48,752 nucleotides of DNA from an uncultured Duncaniella sp. (GTDB lineage Bacteria > Bacteroidota > Bacteroidia > Bacteroidales > Muribaculaceae): the NCBI GenBank assembly GCA_910577335.1, contig CAJTMJ010000025.1:1-48752 (forward strand), in the 5' to 3' direction. Shown piece after piece: positions 16,716 to 25,130 of this stretch. Position numbers and translations under genes: made by a program. Every line of letters begins with the position of its first letter. Position 1 is the first letter of the stretch. A model generated the notes under the pieces. That model saw only the letters and a program-made list of their open reading frames with translations, was not told where the DNA came from and made no database searches.

Positions 16716-18137
16716 TTATTGGTTTGAGGGGAATTCCTCGCAAAGCTTGCCGTTAATTTTAAGGTTGATAAATCGGATACCTTCGGTCATTCCTGTGATG
16801 GAGTTTCCTCCTGAGGTTACATTGTTGAACTCGCAATTTTTCACCTCCACGTTGCGGATATTGCAGATGTCCGGGAATCCTTCAATCTTAACACCGAATT
16901 TGCTCTTTTGGCAGGTCACATTTTCAAGGAACACATTCTGAACCACCGGCGGGAACGCACGTTGGCATTTCTCACGCTGCTCGTACACGAGATTGATTTT
17001 CAGAACCGCTTCCTTGCATTGACCCACGGTGACATTGCGTACGAAAATGTTCTCTATCACACCTCCGCGGCAATTGTTGGTCTTTATGCGGATAACACGC
17101 TCAAGCTCCGGGCTGTCCATGACGCAGTTTTCAACAAACAGGTTCTTGAAGCCGCCTGAGATCTCGCTGCCTACCACCACGCCGCCATGTCCGTTTTTCA
17201 TACGGCAGTTGCGCACAATCGCATTTTCGGTAGGTATGTTTGCGATACGTCCGTCACGGTTACGTCCGCTCTTTATGGCTATACAGTCGTCACCCGTGTC
17301 GAAGTAGCAATTTTCTATAAGCACATTTTTGCATGATTCGGGGTCGCAGCCGTCGCCGTTAGGACCGTCATTTTCAACATGCACGCCTCTTACGGTCAGA
17401 TTTTCGCAGAGCAAAGGGTGGATTACCCAGAACGGCGAGCGCAGAAGGGTGACATCCTCGATAAGCACGTTTTTACATTTGACGGGGTTTACCAACTGGA
17501 CACGCATTCCGTAGCCGTCGCCCATCTTGCGCTGTTCCACAGGCACACCCTTTTCGTTCCATTCCATGAGGATGGGACGACCTATGCGCTGAGAGGTGAT
17601 ACCCTCTTCCCAGCCGTATTTGACGGCACCGCACATTCTCCACCAATTCGGTCGGCTTGCGCCACCGTCAATAGTGCCTTTGCCGGTTATGGCTATGTTT
17701 TCCTGCTCGTAGGCATATATCATCGGCTGATAGTTGTAGCAATCCATGCCTTCCCAACGTGTGCGCACGAGCGGATATTCCTTGAGGTCGGTGGTGAAAA
17801 GTAGTGTCGCTCCCTCTTCCAAATGGAGATTGACATTGCTCTTAAGTGTGATCGGACCGGTTAGCCAAGTGCCGGCTGGTATCACCACTTTGCCTCCACC
17901 CTCCGATGAGCATCGGTCTATCACACGGTTGATAAGCTCGGTGTAGAGATACCCTTCGGTGTTGGAACGCTTTCCGAAGTCTAATAGCTTGTACTCTTTG
18001 TTGCGGAATTCCGGCACTTTTATCTGCTTCTCGATAGCCGGATAAGTTTCAGCCCACGCTTTGTCAGCTGTTTCCGCAGCTTTGATTTGCATAGTGGCGC
18101 AGAGTAAGGCTGCCACGGCAAAAATTACAGTTTTCAT
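16716..18137 (-). CDS. Secreted glycoside hydrolase family 28 (polygalacturonase-like)
   Basis: 473 residues with a cleavable signal peptide (MKTVIFAVAALLCATMQIKA) and a right-handed parallel beta-helix. GH28 signatures are intact: NGDGCDPES (D262 region), DTGDDCIAIKSGRN with D283-D284, GHGGVVVGSE with H317, and RIKTN. These correspond to the three catalytic aspartates and the substrate-binding His and Arg-Lys of galacturonan hydrolases. Probable role: periplasmic cleavage of pectic chains (homogalacturonan or rhamnogalacturonan). Exo or endo action and linkage cannot be decided. It is divergent from rhaB, which supports a rhamnogalacturonan substrate. Confidence 0.9.
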   Translation of the reverse strand: MKTVIFAVAALLCATMQIKAAETADKAWAETYPAIEKQIKVPEFRNKEYKLLDFGKRSNTEGYLYTELINRVIDRCSSEGGGKVVIPAGTWLTGPITLKSNVNLHLEEGATLLFTTDLKEYPLVRTRWEGMDCYNYQPMIYAYEQENIAITGKGTIDGGASRPNWWRMCGAVKYGWEEGITSQRIGRPILMEWNEKGVPVEQRKMGDGYGMRVQLVNPVKCKNVLIEDVTLLRSPFWVIHPLLCENLTVRGVHVENDGPNGDGCDPESCKNVLIENCYFDTGDDCIAIKSGRNRDGRIANIPTENAIVRNCRMKNGHGGVVVGSEISGGFKNLFVENCVMDSPELERVIRIKTNNCRGGVIENIFVRNVTVGQCKEAVLKINLVYEQREKCQRAFPPVVQNVFLENVTCQKSKFGVKIEGFPDICNIRNVEVKNCEFNNVTSGGNSITGMTEGIRFINLKINGKLCEEFPSNQ

Positions 18138-18171
18138 GGTCTGCTTGTTACTGAATGGTTAATGGATAGTG

Positions 18172-18179
18172 CAAAGTTA
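18172..18179 (-). promoter_or_regulatory. Candidate -7 box for the GH28 gene
   Basis: TAACTTTG on the minus strand, 35 bases before the GH28 start, matches TAnnTTTG. The -33 half is not clear. Confidence 0.5.
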
Positions 18180-18212
18180 ACGAAATTTTTCTGAAAATGA
18201 AGAACGAAAATA

Positions 18213-18244
18213 TTTGTCCTTTACATTAAATTGTGCTATTTTTG
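18213..18244 (+). promoter_or_regulatory. Promoter of rhaB
   Basis: TTTG (18213-18216), 20 bases, TATTTTTG (18237-18244): exact consensus. The predicted start near 18251 leaves about 57 bases of leader before the ATG at 18308. It would leave almost none before the upstream in-frame ATG at 18257. Confidence 0.75.
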
Positions 18245-18307
18245 TGACGAATTGATGTGGATTTTGCTATCGGTTCGATACTTGAAATACTAATACCTCT
18301 AAACTAT

Positions 18308-19792
18308 ATGAATTATCCAGCTCATTTTGTAGCCTTTGACTTAGGCGCAACCAGTGGTCGCACTATTCTTGCGACTCTCCATGAAGACGGTCGTCTTGAA
18401 ACAGAAGAAATCAATCGTTTCCCCAATGCCATAATGAAAGTTAATGGCGTTTCCCATTGGAACATATATTCACTCTACGAAAATATAAAGGACGGTCTTA
18501 AAGGTGTGGCTCGTCGTGGCATACTCCCGATCTCTGTTGCAGTTGACACTTGGGGTGTGGATATAGCCGGTGTTGCCCCCGACGGTTCTTTGATAGGGCT
18601 TCCGGTGGCTTATCGTGATAGCCGTTTCTGCCCCGCAAACACTGCCGAGTTCTTTGAAAAGGTGATGAGCAAGCGTGAGCTTTACGGTCACACAGGTATT
18701 CAGACGCTTGATTTCAACACTGTGTTCCAGCTCTATGCTCTGCGTGACACTTTTGCCATGAAGGCTGCGGAGAAAATCGGTTTTGTGCCTGACATTATCT
18801 CTTACCTCCTTTCTGGAAATCTTATCACTGAGTATACCATCGCTTCAACCGGTGCTATCCTCGATGCCAAAAAGCGTGATTTCGACCCTGTTATTCTTGC
18901 TGCTGTCGGTCTTGACACTGCGAAATTCGGTCCTATCGTAGCTCCCGGCACCAAAATCGGTACGCTCACTCCTGAGCTTTGTGCTGAAACAGGACTTCCG
19001 CCTGTGCCCGTTATCGCTGTGGGTGGTCATGATACTGCTTCTGCCGTGGCTGCAATACCGGCTGAGGGTAACGACTGGGCTTATCTCAGCAGCGGTACTT
19101 GGTCGTTAATGGGCGTTGAGACTGAGGAACCTGTGGTTAACGACGCTTCATTTGATTACAATATGACAAACGAAGGTGGTGTGGAACACACCATCCGTCT
19201 CCTTAAGAATATCACCGGCATGTGGGTGCTTGAAGAGTGTCTGAAGTGCTGGAAGGCTGAGGGTGTGACCTACACTTATCCGCAGCTTGTGGCAATGGCT
19301 GCTGAAGCTCCGGCGTTCAAATGTTTCATCGACACTGACGCTACATGCTTCGTGGCTCCGGCAAACATGCCTAAAGCCATTGAGGAATATTGCGCTGCTA
19401 CCGGTCAGGAAGCACCTCAGAATCATGGCGAATTTGTGCGTTGCATCTTCGAGAGCCTTGCTCTTAAGTATCGTCACGTTCTTAACCTCTTCAAGGAGGT
19501 TGCTCATGCACCTATCTCTCGTCTTAATGTCATCGGCGGAGGTTCACGCAATGCTCTCCTTAACCAGTTTACTGCTTCAGCTATCAATCTGCCTGTTGTG
19601 GCAGGTCCTGCCGAATGTACTGCCCTCGGCAATATACTGATGCAGGCAAAGGCTGCCGGATATGTTGACTCGCTCGGAGCACTTCGTGAGATCGTACGTA
19701 AGAATGTCAAGACTGAAACCTATCAGCCTGAAGCTCCCGAAGCATGGGATGAACCCTATAGCCGCTTCGTCGAGATTCTCGCCAAGGCATAG
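18308..19792 (+). CDS. rhaB: Rhamnulokinase (FGGY family)
   Basis: 494-residue cytosolic sugar kinase that phosphorylates L-rhamnulose at C1 in rhamnose catabolism. It has the N-terminal FDLGATSGRTI phosphate-1 motif, VDTWGVDIAGV, YRDSR, GGHDTASAVAAIP, SSGTWSLMGVE and the C-terminal adenosine motif NVIGGGSRNALLNQ. The ATG at 18308 is chosen because it lies just before the kinase fold. The longer frame from 18257 adds 17 unrelated residues next to the predicted transcription start. The remaining rhamnose genes (rhaA, rhaD, rhaT) are not in the window. A related FGGY kinase specificity is possible but less likely. Confidence 0.9.
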   Translation: MNYPAHFVAFDLGATSGRTILATLHEDGRLETEEINRFPNAIMKVNGVSHWNIYSLYENIKDGLKGVARRGILPISVAVDTWGVDIAGVAPDGSLIGLPVAYRDSRFCPANTAEFFEKVMSKRELYGHTGIQTLDFNTVFQLYALRDTFAMKAAEKIGFVPDIISYLLSGNLITEYTIASTGAILDAKKRDFDPVILAAVGLDTAKFGPIVAPGTKIGTLTPELCAETGLPPVPVIAVGGHDTASAVAAIPAEGNDWAYLSSGTWSLMGVETEEPVVNDASFDYNMTNEGGVEHTIRLLKNITGMWVLEECLKCWKAEGVTYTYPQLVAMAAEAPAFKCFIDTDATCFVAPANMPKAIEEYCAATGQEAPQNHGEFVRCIFESLALKYRHVLNLFKEVAHAPISRLNVIGGGSRNALLNQFTASAINLPVVAGPAECTALGNILMQAKAAGYVDSLGALREIVRKNVKTETYQPEAPEAWDEPYSRFVEILAKA

Positions 19793-19820
19793 TAATCCTG
19801 AAATAAACACCTAATATATT

Positions 19821-19859
19821 AATGACGGTCATCTCTGTTAATAGTGGATGACCGTCATT
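19821..19859 (+). terminator. Hairpin after rhaB
   Basis: AATGACGGTCATC and GATGACCGTCATT form a perfect 13-bp stem with a 13-base loop, followed by ATTTG. The T-tract is weak, so termination efficiency is uncertain. Confidence 0.65.
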
Positions 19860-19957
19860 ATTTGTAACCTGTATGATACCTTAACATGGATAGCACCGGC
19901 ACAAAATTTTGTGTCGAAGGCAGAATACATATTTATTTACAATTTTTTTATCCCGGA

Positions 19958-19989
19958 GTTGCGATATTAAATATTGTTTATTAATTTTG
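19958..19989 (+). promoter_or_regulatory. Predicted promoter of the AAA+ gene
   Basis: GTTG (19958-19961), 20 bases, TAATTTTG (19982-19989). The -7 box is exact and the -33 box has one mismatch. It predicts a leader of nearly 290 bases. Confidence 0.6.
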
Positions 19990-20057
19990 CGACATTAAGA
20001 ATTGTGGGATTTATTATATTCCCGTGTTTTTACAATTTTAATTATTTAATTTTAACT

Positions 20058-20269
20058 ATGTTGCATTTACATCCTACTGAAGTATGTTTCGGCGGTGCAG
20101 CCCCTCCGGGTTGCAGTGAGATGTGATGAGCATAGTAATCCCATCCAACATTTTTATCCGCAGAAATCAACTGACAGCCATTGGTATGCCTTGATGTGTC
20201 CTATATGGTTGCCGGATGGAGTACATTGACATGTTGGTTGTGTTTGTGAAAAATGAATTGTATAATTAA
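20058..20269 (+). other. Leader with four consecutive tiny ORFs
   Basis: Four short ATG frames follow one another: 20058-20126 (22 aa, starts MLHLHPTEVC), 20126-20194 (22 aa, starts MSIVIPSN), 20194-20229 (11 aa) and 20231-20269 (12 aa). The first three junctions are TGATG, TGATG and TGACATG, so each stop overlaps or nearly touches the next start. A small hairpin GCAGCCC/GGGTTGC lies within the first frame (about 20097-20114). The AAA+ ATG follows 15 bases after the last stop. The chain could be coincidence, a translation-coupled leader or small peptides. None is recognised. Confidence 0.35.
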
Positions 20270-20284
20270 AATTGTAAGAATATT

Positions 20285-21367
20285 ATGATTAGATCAACAG
20301 TTTATTTTGACCGCATCCCTAATGCGGTCGTTAATAATGAATCAATAAATAATCAAGAGGAGCCTGACGAGTTCGAGCGGGCTCTTGACGCATTCATTAA
20401 CTCCGAACTCGAATTGCTCAAAGATAACGATGAGTACGAATTTGAGTCGGATTTTGATAATGTTCCCGACACATCGGCAGATACTCCCAAGGAAAATGCC
20501 GAAGAGTCATTCATCACCCCGGCATTTTCACGCCTTGTCGGACTCAAGGCTGTTAAGGAAAAGCTGAACACCTACGAAAAGGTAGTCCGATTTAACAAAT
20601 TGCGCTCCGACATCGGATTGCCATACCCCTCGATGCCTTTACATGCCATGTTTCTCGGTTCGCCCGGTACGGGTAAGACCACTGTAGCTAAGATGATGGG
20701 TGTGATGCTCAGACGAGCCGGACTTTTGTCAAGAGGTCATGTGGTTATAAAGGAACGTTCCACACTTATGGGTCCATGTTATGGCAATGAGGAAGCCAAC
20801 ACTCTTGCAGCCATTGAAGAGGCGCAGGGTGGGATATTGTTTATCGATGAAGCATATCAGCTTTGTCAGCATAACGACCCCAAAGATCCGGCTAAGTTTG
20901 TGATCGAAACTCTTATGATGGCGCTTGCCGATGAGTCAAAGCGCGACTGGATGCTTATCCTTGCAGGCTATCCGGAGCCTATGAAAAGGATGTTTGGTAT
21001 GAACCCCGGTTTGAAGTCACGAATCCCCGATTCGAACATTTATGTATTCGATGATTTTACCGGTCAGGAATTGATGGAGATTGCCGAGGGATATATCGAA
21101 CGTAATCAGTTCTCACTTTCATCAGAGGCACGAAACGCACTTTCTCAAAGGCTTGCCGCTGACTACGCCAACAAGGGTGATAATTTTGGGAATGCTCGCT
21201 ATGTCGTCAATCTGATAGAGACTGAGATACTTCCCGCAATGGCTATGCGTGTGGTCTCTGCCGGTCTGTCCGATGCAGGTTCATTGTCGGAAATACAAGC
21301 TTCCGACATACCCGTAGCTGTCAAATCCATCCAGCTCCCGCGCCTCCGCATAGGTTACTGTGCATGA
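20285..21367 (+). CDS. CbxX/CfxQ-type AAA+ ATPase, function unknown
   Basis: 360 residues. Residues 1-78 are acidic and low in hydrophobics (EEPDEFERALDAF, DNDEYEFESDFDNV), probably disordered or a partner-binding segment. The AAA+ module starts with the linker LVGLKAVKEKLNTYEKVV (84-101). Walker A is GSPGTGKT (125-132) and Walker B is ILFIDEAY (184-191), with an arginine near LKSRIPD as finger candidate and a C-terminal helical lid to about 330. The family includes the Rubisco activase CbbX, SpoVK and the EccA ATPases of type VII secretion. No Rubisco or ESX gene is nearby, so the client is unknown. It has its own promoter and terminator. Confidence 0.85.
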   Translation: MIRSTVYFDRIPNAVVNNESINNQEEPDEFERALDAFINSELELLKDNDEYEFESDFDNVPDTSADTPKENAEESFITPAFSRLVGLKAVKEKLNTYEKVVRFNKLRSDIGLPYPSMPLHAMFLGSPGTGKTTVAKMMGVMLRRAGLLSRGHVVIKERSTLMGPCYGNEEANTLAAIEEAQGGILFIDEAYQLCQHNDPKDPAKFVIETLMMALADESKRDWMLILAGYPEPMKRMFGMNPGLKSRIPDSNIYVFDDFTGQELMEIAEGYIERNQFSLSSEARNALSQRLAADYANKGDNFGNARYVVNLIETEILPAMAMRVVSAGLSDAGSLSEIQASDIPVAVKSIQLPRLRIGYCA

Positions 21368-21373
21368 CAGGAG

Positions 21374-21416
21374 AAAAATAATGTTGCGAAACCGATCAGT
21401 TTCGCAACATTATTTT
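21374..21416. terminator. Bidirectional terminator after AAA+ gene
   Basis: AAAATAATGTTGCGAAAC and GTTTCGCAACATTATTTT form a perfect 18-bp stem with a 6-base loop. It overlaps the stop codon of the convergent gene at 21415. Confidence 0.9.
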
Positions 21417-22197
21417 ACTTGAGTCCCATTTGAAGCAATATTCCGAATGAAACTGAAAGGTCGTTGCCCCAGCCGCGTGTTTTGAATTTTTGCACATCAG
21501 TGACACCATCCTTTGTCGTGGTTAACGTTGCTGTGGTACTTTTGAGCGGACAGCGATAACTTATATCTAATTGGAGTGACAATATTTTGGATGTGCGGTA
21601 TCCTATGCTGGCTCCCGGATTAAAAAACGGCGGGTTGAGATTGTATTTATAGTTTACCGTTGTGCCGTTTTTGCTTTTAGTTTTATCTCTGGAGCTGATT
21701 GACATCCAGCCGAAAGCAGCACGTGGCATTAATTGAAATCGCCCGAAATTAATTTTGTAGGCGGATCCGATAGCTACGGATGGATGGATTCTGTTTATTC
21801 CGGGTAAGAATGTATCTACCAATACGTCAACCACAGCATCCATGAAATCAAAGGGTTCGAGACGATAATATGTAAATCCAAAATCAGTGAAAACAGACCA
21901 ATGTGGTGTGAATGAATAATGCATCATCCAGTTGAACTGAGTGGCAGCGTCAGGACGTTTAGGGAAAATGGATTGATTGCCATTTGACCCTGTATTAAAA
22001 TTCGCACCTAAATTGAATGTCATCAAGAGGGCATGTCGGCTGGTTTCGTTTATCCAATCGGTATCCGATTGGGTAGCGATACTTTCAGCGACTTTTGTGC
22101 TGTCATTGCCCTCAAATTCTATCGTCTCGGCACTGATATTTGACGGGAATAGCAATACGGCTATGACACCCGCAAAGAGAAAGTTAATTGTTTTCAT
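21415..22197 (-). CDS. Outer membrane beta-barrel protein
   Basis: 260 residues with signal peptide (INFLFAGVIAVLLFPSNISA). Alternating aromatic strands follow, such as WMMHYSFTPHWSVFTDFGFTY, FQLMPRAAFGWMS and GASIGYRTSKILSLQLDISY, with short polar turns and a C-terminal strand ending FGILLQMGLK. This is the look of an 8-12 strand porin or OmpA-like barrel, but no named family is recognised. It starts 13 bases after the GH2 gene on the same strand, so they are likely co-transcribed. A role in glycan or product uptake is speculation. Confidence 0.7.
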   Translation of the reverse strand: MKTINFLFAGVIAVLLFPSNISAETIEFEGNDSTKVAESIATQSDTDWINETSRHALLMTFNLGANFNTGSNGNQSIFPKRPDAATQFNWMMHYSFTPHWSVFTDFGFTYYRLEPFDFMDAVVDVLVDTFLPGINRIHPSVAIGSAYKINFGRFQLMPRAAFGWMSISSRDKTKSKNGTTVNYKYNLNPPFFNPGASIGYRTSKILSLQLDISYRCPLKSTTATLTTTKDGVTDVQKFKTRGWGNDLSVSFGILLQMGLK

Positions 22198-22210
22198 TAT
22201 TTATATTGTT

Positions 22211-24742
22211 TTAATAAGGTGAGATATTGTCGAGGGCGCCGATTTGTCCTTCCTTTACAGGGGTGGTGAAAAGTTTGTTCAGATCGGCTACGGATATGTG
22301 GGTAGCCGGTTTGAAATCAGACGAATTCATGTAGCTCAATACAGACGCATAGAACTGACGTCCCTCCGGATAATCTGCCGCACGGTCAAGGTCAGCCATC
22401 ACCACGAGCAGTTTTCCTCGTCCGACTGCAAATTCAAAAGCAAGTCCTAATTTGTGGTTGCGTTCTATGTTGTCGATCACTTGTATTATGGGACGATATG
22501 TCGTGGCTGTGTTGTCAAGCATGAACGGGTGGCTGTTTTTCACCACGCTCCACCATTGCCAGTCGCTATGACCGTCATTGGGAAATTCACGTAGGAGCGG
22601 ATGAGAGGGGTCGGCGAGTATTCCGAGTGTGCCGGGAGAAACCTCCTTGCCATTCTTTTCACATATAGTTTTGAACATTCTATAGTTCCAATAGTCGGTT
22701 TGGAAAAGAGGTCCCACGGTCAGGGCTGATGTGTCAGGCATAAGCAGGACGCTTGCGCCCTTTTCAAGCTTCCGTTCTATATCGGGAGTGAGAGCACGAG
22801 CCACGATGACTTTGCGCTGCAATTTCTTGAGGTCAACCTTTGCGGGATATACCCATATATCATACCCGTTATGCCAGTCAGTGTCATCGACTTTCAGCTC
22901 AAAGCGTAATTTCTCCGGCGCTTTTATCCCTGCAAGCGATACGTTTATGTTTCCGATATTTATAAGCCCTTCGCCATTCGGGATAGTCAGTTTGCCGCTC
23001 CGCTCATTGCCTAAGCTCCAGCTGATGGTCTTGCCGGTGAGCGATTCGGTGCCATAGTCGGCTATCTGCAGACTTGCGTTGATGGTGTCGGCTGTAGTAT
23101 AGCAATATGCGTCGGTCACAAGCAGGGGAACCACCGGCGAACACCATCCTCTCCACTCTTCGGGAGTACATAGCCCCTTGCTGTCAAGGAAGGCATCAAG
23201 TATCCCCACGTATGCGCTACCCTGTCCGGGATAATCCTGCAGGTCGAGCAATTGGAATCCCGCCATGTCGGGTGTACGCAAATCCATTTCAATATCCTGT
23301 TTGTAAAGGCGTAGCGACCATTGCCCGCTTGCACGGTGGAAATCATCTGCCTGATCTGCCATACCTGCCCGTTCAAGGCGTGAACGGAACACCTCCTGAT
23401 TGCATGGGGTCAACGCTCCGGTATACTTCTTTATCTCATTATAGTCGGGGTAAGTCTGAAATTGCGCTGTCTCATGGCTGATGACAGGCACCGGACTTTT
23501 CAGACACCCTTCCTCGAAGTTCATGGATGCGTTAGGACGGAAATGGTTTATCATGCCCCCGTCCAATGCGTCGGCAAAGGAGAAAGAACCTCGGGTATGT
23601 GTGTTGAAATTTCCCCAGCCCTCACCGCCTATACGGCAGGTCACGAAGAAATCCATCTCCGGTTTCACACCTTGGTATCCGAGGTAATAGTTAGAGCCGA
23701 AAGTATACAGCTTGTCGGGAGCTATCTCACGAAAGTCATTAGTGAATTTACCCATAGCGTCCACATCGCCCCAAAGCTCATTACCTAATGCGAAAAGACG
23801 GAATGACGGGTGATGTCCATAACGTTTTAGTATATTCACACCCTCCTTGTAGAGAAATGTCATGAGGGTGCTGTCGTTCTTGTCAAAGCTTCCCCAGAAC
23901 GGGAGTTCGGGTTGGAGCACTATGCCGGCTTCATCCGCTGCCTGAAACGCTGCTTCGGGGGGACACCATGAATGGAAGCGCACATGATTAAGCCCATAGT
24001 CCTGACATACCTTCATATACTTGCGCCACGAGTCGATATCCATTGCCACATGACCTGTAAAGGGCCATACGCAAGCGTCATGGCGACCGCGGAGGAATGT
24101 TTGCTTGCCATTGGCATAAAAATGCCGTCCTTCGGCACGGAAATCACGCAGTGCCGGATGGATATTTGTGACCGTGGCAGGAGTGAATGGCTCAGTGGTA
24201 AGTAATATTTTGCCGATTATACCGTTCCAGTTTGTCTGTGTGTCCTCGGTGTAGGCATGGCTGCTGGCATAGAGCTGTTCGGGCACTCCGCTGCTGTTAT
24301 CAACCATTATATCTATAGTATGCTGTCCGGGAGTGAGCCACTTGCTGAGTTCGTATTCCTGAGGTGTTGAAATATCGTTGGATGAGCCGGCGAATTTGCC
24401 GTCAATATATACTTCTGCCGGTTTTGTGCGTTCCAAAGAGAGCCATATAGGTTTTTCTTGCCATGCTGAGGGAATATCGACAGTGCGTCTGTACCATGCT
24501 CGACCTTTGTAGGAATATGGGCGTGACAGATGAGTGGTTTCGCTTCTATCGGTCAGGATGTCACCTTTACGGTTGGTGTCGGTGGTTCCCGGAAGCGTCA
24601 CACTTTCGGTCATAGTCATGGCAGGTGAAAATGTGGCATTTCTATCCAGTGCAAATTGCCATTTTCCGCTTAAGTCGATTTCACTTTGCGCCGAGGCAAC
24701 GAGTGCCACAGCTACAAATAACATAGCAAGTAACTTTTTCAT
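22211..24742 (-). CDS. Secreted glycoside hydrolase family 2 enzyme
   Basis: 843 residues with signal peptide (MKKLLAMLFVAVALVASAQS). A jelly-roll sugar-binding domain follows (about 21-185, with RAWYRRTVDIP and NWNGIIGKI). Then comes a TIM barrel beginning near 205 (FYANGKQTFLRGRHDACVW), with acid/base E322 in ALGNELWG and nucleophile E424 in ISHETAQF. A C-terminal beta region extends from about 540. The immunoglobulin-like domain that normally sits between jelly roll and barrel seems absent: only about 20 residues separate them. Substrate (galactoside, glucuronide, other) is not decidable. The gene is first in an operon with the downstream barrel protein. Confidence 0.88.
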   Translation of the reverse strand: MKKLLAMLFVAVALVASAQSEIDLSGKWQFALDRNATFSPAMTMTESVTLPGTTDTNRKGDILTDRSETTHLSRPYSYKGRAWYRRTVDIPSAWQEKPIWLSLERTKPAEVYIDGKFAGSSNDISTPQEYELSKWLTPGQHTIDIMVDNSSGVPEQLYASSHAYTEDTQTNWNGIIGKILLTTEPFTPATVTNIHPALRDFRAEGRHFYANGKQTFLRGRHDACVWPFTGHVAMDIDSWRKYMKVCQDYGLNHVRFHSWCPPEAAFQAADEAGIVLQPELPFWGSFDKNDSTLMTFLYKEGVNILKRYGHHPSFRLFALGNELWGDVDAMGKFTNDFREIAPDKLYTFGSNYYLGYQGVKPEMDFFVTCRIGGEGWGNFNTHTRGSFSFADALDGGMINHFRPNASMNFEEGCLKSPVPVISHETAQFQTYPDYNEIKKYTGALTPCNQEVFRSRLERAGMADQADDFHRASGQWSLRLYKQDIEMDLRTPDMAGFQLLDLQDYPGQGSAYVGILDAFLDSKGLCTPEEWRGWCSPVVPLLVTDAYCYTTADTINASLQIADYGTESLTGKTISWSLGNERSGKLTIPNGEGLINIGNINVSLAGIKAPEKLRFELKVDDTDWHNGYDIWVYPAKVDLKKLQRKVIVARALTPDIERKLEKGASVLLMPDTSALTVGPLFQTDYWNYRMFKTICEKNGKEVSPGTLGILADPSHPLLREFPNDGHSDWQWWSVVKNSHPFMLDNTATTYRPIIQVIDNIERNHKLGLAFEFAVGRGKLLVVMADLDRAADYPEGRQFYASVLSYMNSSDFKPATHISVADLNKLFTTPVKEGQIGALDNISPY

Positions 24743-24775
24743 GGAGATAATGTTGAGTCAATTCAATTATATTTG

Positions 24776-24783
24776 CAAATTTA
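24776..24783 (-). promoter_or_regulatory. Candidate -7 box for the GH2 operon
   Basis: TAAATTTG on the minus strand, 34 bases before the GH2 ATG. No clear TTTG at the -33 position, as is common for activator-dependent promoters. Confidence 0.5.
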
Positions 24784-25020
24784 AGCATAATATTCGACGA
24801 AAAAAATAGCGAATGTCGGCTGAAAGCCGGTTCGCGATGGCTAAGCCAATTTTTTGAGTCAAATATACACGGAATATTCGACAAAACATAATGGCAAATG
24901 GTTACTCTTCTTAAACACTGCACTCAATCGATGAGACTGAGTTATCGATGGATACGACGGGGTATCAGTAGTTGGTGTCTATCAATTGAAGGGGGTAAGG
25001 CAGAATGGATAATAAAGTAA

Positions 25021-25058
25021 AGGACGGAATAATCGGGTTATCCGACGTTCCGTCCCTT
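25021..25058 (-). terminator. Probable terminator downstream of eno
   Basis: GGACGGAA (25022-25029) and TTCCGTCC (25048-25055), with an inner TCGG/CCGA pairing, lie about 75 bases past the eno stop. The minus-strand continuation CTTTACTTTATT is only moderately T-rich. Confidence 0.55.
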
Positions 25059-25130
25059 CGTTAGTATGATTTATTCATGGACGTAATGTCCGTGAGTAAA
25101 ATCGTTGATTAGTTTTGACGTGTAAGACGA

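Larger units (their letters stand above)
24743..25130. other. Intergenic region upstream of GH2 gene and downstream of eno
   Basis: Holds a candidate GH2 -7 box (24776-24783), a direct repeat AATATTCGAC at 24789-24798 and 24873-24882, and the eno-side hairpin at 25021-25058. No gene is supported. Confidence 0.5.

Noticed and set aside
18257..18307. N-terminal extension of rhaB
   Set aside because: The extra 17 residues start about six bases after the predicted transcription start and do not resemble FGGY kinases. ATG 18308 fits the family.
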